From an uncultured Veillonellaceae bacterium (lineage in GTDB: Bacteria > Bacillota > Negativicutes > Veillonellales > Megasphaeraceae): 7,038 nt of DNA. The stretch's first letter is position 1; each line of letters begins with the position of its first letter. The DNA lies in NCBI GenBank assembly GCA_900546795.1, contig UREG01000082.1:1-7038 (forward strand), in the 5' to 3' direction. Shown in pieces: positions 5,678-7,038 of this stretch. A model generated the notes under the pieces. The model had not been told where the DNA came from. It did not search any database and was given only the letters and a program-made list of their open reading frames with translations. Both the position numbers and the translations under genes were made by a program.

Positions 5678-5889
5678 TTTTGATACTGCTTGGCAACAGA
5701 TACAACAAAGCGCAAGTTTGCACGTGTCAGTTTTTCCAATGCCACCCGGTCGCCTTTACGGATACGTTGAGCGAGCTCTACCTCTTCTTCTACAGTAATC
5801 AAGTCTTCGCGGCCAATTTCCTGTAGATACTTATCAAGAGATGCGCTCTCTCGGTTAGTGATACTTTTAGTAATCTTTAATTGTCTCAT
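5563..5889 (-). CDS. rpoD: RNA polymerase primary sigma factor RpoD, N-terminal fragment only
   Basis: The first 88 codons, read from ATG at 5889 down to 5626, are the N-terminus of a Bacteroidetes-type primary sigma factor, the short form of about 286 aa without the long acidic N-terminal region of E. coli RpoD. Visible parts are MRQLKITKSITNRES; sigma region 1.2, SLDKYLQEIGREDLITVEEE (residues 17-36); and the start of region 2, from ANLRFVVSVAKQYQ to LPDLINEGNLGLI (76-88). A normal RpoD would continue with a KAAEKFD-like sequence. Instead the frame runs into 20 residues (PLYSFLYF onward) that are the reverse complement of the nuclease gene, ending at 5563. The protein therefore lacks the core-binding remainder of region 2 and regions 3 and 4, and would not function. 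This is a break caused by the join, not a natural truncation. Identity of the fragment is near certain. Confidence 0.9.
   Translation of the reverse strand: MRQLKITKSITNRESASLDKYLQEIGREDLITVEEEVELAQRIRKGDRVALEKLTRANLRFVVSVAKQYQNQGLSLPDLINEGNLGLIPLYSFLYFSFVCFALLQSGK
5626..5627. other. Chimeric junction between two unrelated genomes
   Basis: Left of this point the plus strand codes for the nuclease; right of it the minus strand codes for RpoD, and both conserved proteins end at this base. The 88th RpoD codon (ATT, Ile) ends at 5626 and the nuclease Gly285 codon is 5624-5626, so the breakpoint is known to within one or two bases. Any shared microhomology is at most about two bases. No inverted repeat, target duplication or integrase accompanies it. 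Base composition drops visibly to AT-rich on the right. Confidence 0.88.
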
Positions 5890-5913
5890 TCTCTATAAAA
5901 CAAATTTGGGATG

Positions 5914-5921
5914 CAAATTTA
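5914..5921 (-). promoter_or_regulatory. Bacteroides-type -7 element upstream of rpoD
   Basis: On the minus strand this reads TAAATTTG, an exact match to the Bacteroides -7 consensus TAnnTTTG. I see no clear TTTG -33 element 19-21 bases further upstream. Transcription would begin about 18 bases before the rpoD ATG, through an AT-rich leader with no Shine-Dalgarno sequence, which is normal in Bacteroidetes. Other promoters further upstream are possible. Confidence 0.42.
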
Positions 5922-6077
5922 CAATATTAAAATGGAATAACATCCATTTTGTTTGAAATATTTTTGCCAATAAATCAAAAAAGGACTTATATCGAGCTAG
6001 TTCCTAAAATTATTGGATTATTCCAAAACATATAGTCCTAATTATTTTTATTAAGGACGCTTCTTTTAAATATAACA

Positions 6078-6111
6078 GGATGCACGACTAGTATAATACA
6101 GCCGTGCATCC
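6078..6111 (-). terminator. Hairpin downstream of the HtrA gene, probable terminator
   Basis: A perfect 9-bp stem (6078-6086 with 6103-6111, GGATGCACG/CGTGCATCC) with a 16-base AT-rich loop lies 60 bases after the protease stop on the minus strand. On that strand it is followed by TGTTATATTTAAAAG, which has only short T runs, so termination may be weak or the hairpin may instead stabilise the mRNA 3' end. Confidence 0.5.
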
Positions 6112-6170
6112 ACCAAACACACACCTATTGAAAAAATCTTATTACCTTATGTATTTTTATCTTTTATGAA

Positions 6171-7038
6171 TCATTCCTGAGTCAAGTCCACGGCATAATT
6201 GGCACGTTTACCCGATGGGAACATACCGCTTAAGAACAATACCTGATCAGGTGACAAAGTTGCGGCCTTCAACACATCTTCCAAATCATTAACCGTTCTA
6301 ATCACCTGTCCGTTGGCTTTCAGAATAATGAACCCTTTGCGAACACCGGCAGCTTTCATCTTACCTTCCGTTACTCCTGTTACTTCAACACCCGAACCAA
6401 GATTGAGTTGCTTCTTCAGTTCTTGAGGAACTTCGCGGAATGCAGCACCCAATATTTCCATGCCTGCATTCTTAACAACTTTTGTAGTACCTTGTTCGTT
6501 CTTTAAGGTCAGTTCAATATCCTTTTCCTTCTTGTCACGTAAAACTTTTACCGTAACCTTGTCACCCGGACGATGCTTAGCCAATCCCTCCTGCAGCTCT
6601 GCAAAGTTCTTCACTCTCTTGCCATCTATTCCGATGATGACGTCATTTTCCTGCAATTTACCTGCAGCAGAACCGCCTTCAATAATTTCACGAACCCATA
6701 CACCATCTACTGCGCCCAAGTCTTTTATTTGTTTCTTCATCGCCTCATCCATCAACTGCTGTTCATCATTAATCGGTGTACCTTTGATACCTAAAATAGC
6801 ACGCTGTACGGTTCCATATTCTTTTAAATCTGCCACAACCTTCTTCATAATGCTGGCAGGAATAGCAAATCCATATCCCGAATAAGCTCCTGTCGGTGAA
6901 TACAATACTGAGTTAATACCAACCAATTCACCTCTTGCATTAACCAATGCACCACCACTATTACCTTGATTGATGGCGGCATCTGTTTGAATGAATGATT
7001 CTACACCTTGATTGTATACACCCAATGTACGAGCCTTT
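6171..7038 (-). CDS. htrA: HtrA/DegP/DegQ-family periplasmic serine protease, C-terminal part
   Basis: The 3' part (about 289 codons) of a Do-type trypsin-like protease with two PDZ domains, an envelope quality-control enzyme that degrades or holds misfolded periplasmic proteins. The frame stays open past the window edge at 7038, so the first part (signal peptide, catalytic His and Asp) is outside. Counting from the TTG at 7025, GNSGG carries the catalytic serine at residue 23 (codon 6957-6959). GVESFIQTDAAINQ before it and YGFAIP (51-56) after it are typical of the protease domain. PDZ1 spans about 72-178, with a substrate-loop region around GGSAAGKLQENDVIIGIDG (117-135). PDZ2 spans about 187-284 (GVEVTGV, then GFIILKANGQ) and ends in VDLTQE. 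TTG 7025 is not the real start, because upstream codons (KART) continue the family sequence. Pairing with rpoD matches Bacteroides gene order as I remember it. Confidence 0.92.
   Translation of the reverse strand, partial: KARTLGVYNQGVESFIQTDAAINQGNSGGALVNARGELVGINSVLYSPTGAYSGYGFAIPASIMKKVVADLKEYGTVQRAILGIKGTPINDEQQLMDEAMKKQIKDLGAVDGVWVREIIEGGSAAGKLQENDVIIGIDGKRVKNFAELQEGLAKHRPGDKVTVKVLRDKKEKDIELTLKNEQGTTKVVKNAGMEILGAAFREVPQELKKQLNLGSGVEVTGVTEGKMKAAGVRKGFIILKANGQVIRTVNDLEDVLKAATLSPDQVLFLSGMFPSGKRANYAVDLTQE

Larger units (their letters stand above)
5890..6170. other. AT-rich spacer between the protease and rpoD genes
   Basis: No gene is visible in these 281 bases. Going down the minus strand, they hold the probable protease terminator hairpin (6078-6111), a small 5-bp hairpin TTGGA/TCCAA (6013-6026) and the candidate rpoD -7 element (5914-5921). 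AGGACTTATA (5981-5990) and TATAGTCCT (6031-6039) form a near-perfect inverted repeat with one unpaired base. Confidence 0.6.

Noticed and set aside
5563..5889. A 108-aa stand-alone sigma-like regulator or anti-sigma decoy
   Set aside because: The last 20 residues are simply the antisense of the nuclease gene and the first 88 match a normal RpoD start, so the short form comes from the join.
6460..6885. Plus-strand 141-codon ORF within the protease gene
   Set aside because: It is antisense to the PDZ-coding part of htrA, which has unmistakable conserved protein sequence; no promoter or ribosome binding site was seen for the plus-strand frame.
5626..7038. Horizontal transfer of Bacteroides DNA into the left-hand genome
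   Set aside because: No integrase, transposase, repeat or duplicated target flanks the join, and both broken genes are conserved; a technical chimera is simpler.

Overview
The window is most likely two unrelated genome fragments joined at about position 5626, so it should not be read as one locus. The left part (1 to ~5626) is GC-moderate. It has classical AGGAGG-type ribosome binding sites, sigma-70-like promoters and strong GC-hairpin/T-run terminators, as expected of a Firmicutes-type anaerobe; a Negativicutes member such as Megasphaera or a relative is my guess, not shown. The right part (~5626 to 7038) is clearly AT-richer. It carries the start of a Bacteroides-type primary sigma factor and the end of a Bacteroides-type HtrA protease, both on the minus strand, a gene order I recall from Bacteroides chromosomes.

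Left part: a well-formed promoter inside a 40-bp imperfect dyad (21-62) drives a two-gene operon: an M20 amidohydrolase of the AbgB type (216-1619) and an AbgT-family membrane transporter (1637-3181), closed by an intrinsic terminator. By analogy with AbgA/AbgB/AbgT, the pair would import and hydrolyse p-aminobenzoyl-glutamate or another N-acyl amino acid/dipeptide. Next, with its own promoter and terminator, is a complete nitrilase (3348-4271) with Glu-Lys-Cys catalytic residues. A third unit has its own promoter and contains a 135-aa protein of unknown function (4368-4775), coupled by an ATGA overlap to a secreted lipoprotein nuclease of the DNA/RNA non-specific endonuclease (EndA-like) family (4772 onward).

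Junction: the nuclease reading frame loses family resemblance after residue ~285. Its last 16 residues are the antisense of rpoD. Reciprocally, rpoD breaks after residue 88 within sigma region 2, and its remaining ORF is the antisense of the nuclease. Two conserved genes from different phyla both breaking at the same base, with no mobile element, indicates an assembly or library chimera rather than a biological fusion.

Right part: the rpoD start with a Bacteroides-type -7 element upstream, an AT-rich spacer (5890-6170) with a hairpin that probably ends the protease transcript, and the C-terminal part of HtrA (end of protease domain with the catalytic serine, then two PDZ domains), cut by the window edge.

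I see no tRNA, rRNA, CRISPR array, insertion sequence or prophage gene, and no convincing new multi-gene system. The best biological leads are the operator-like dyad and the unknown protein coupled to the nuclease.
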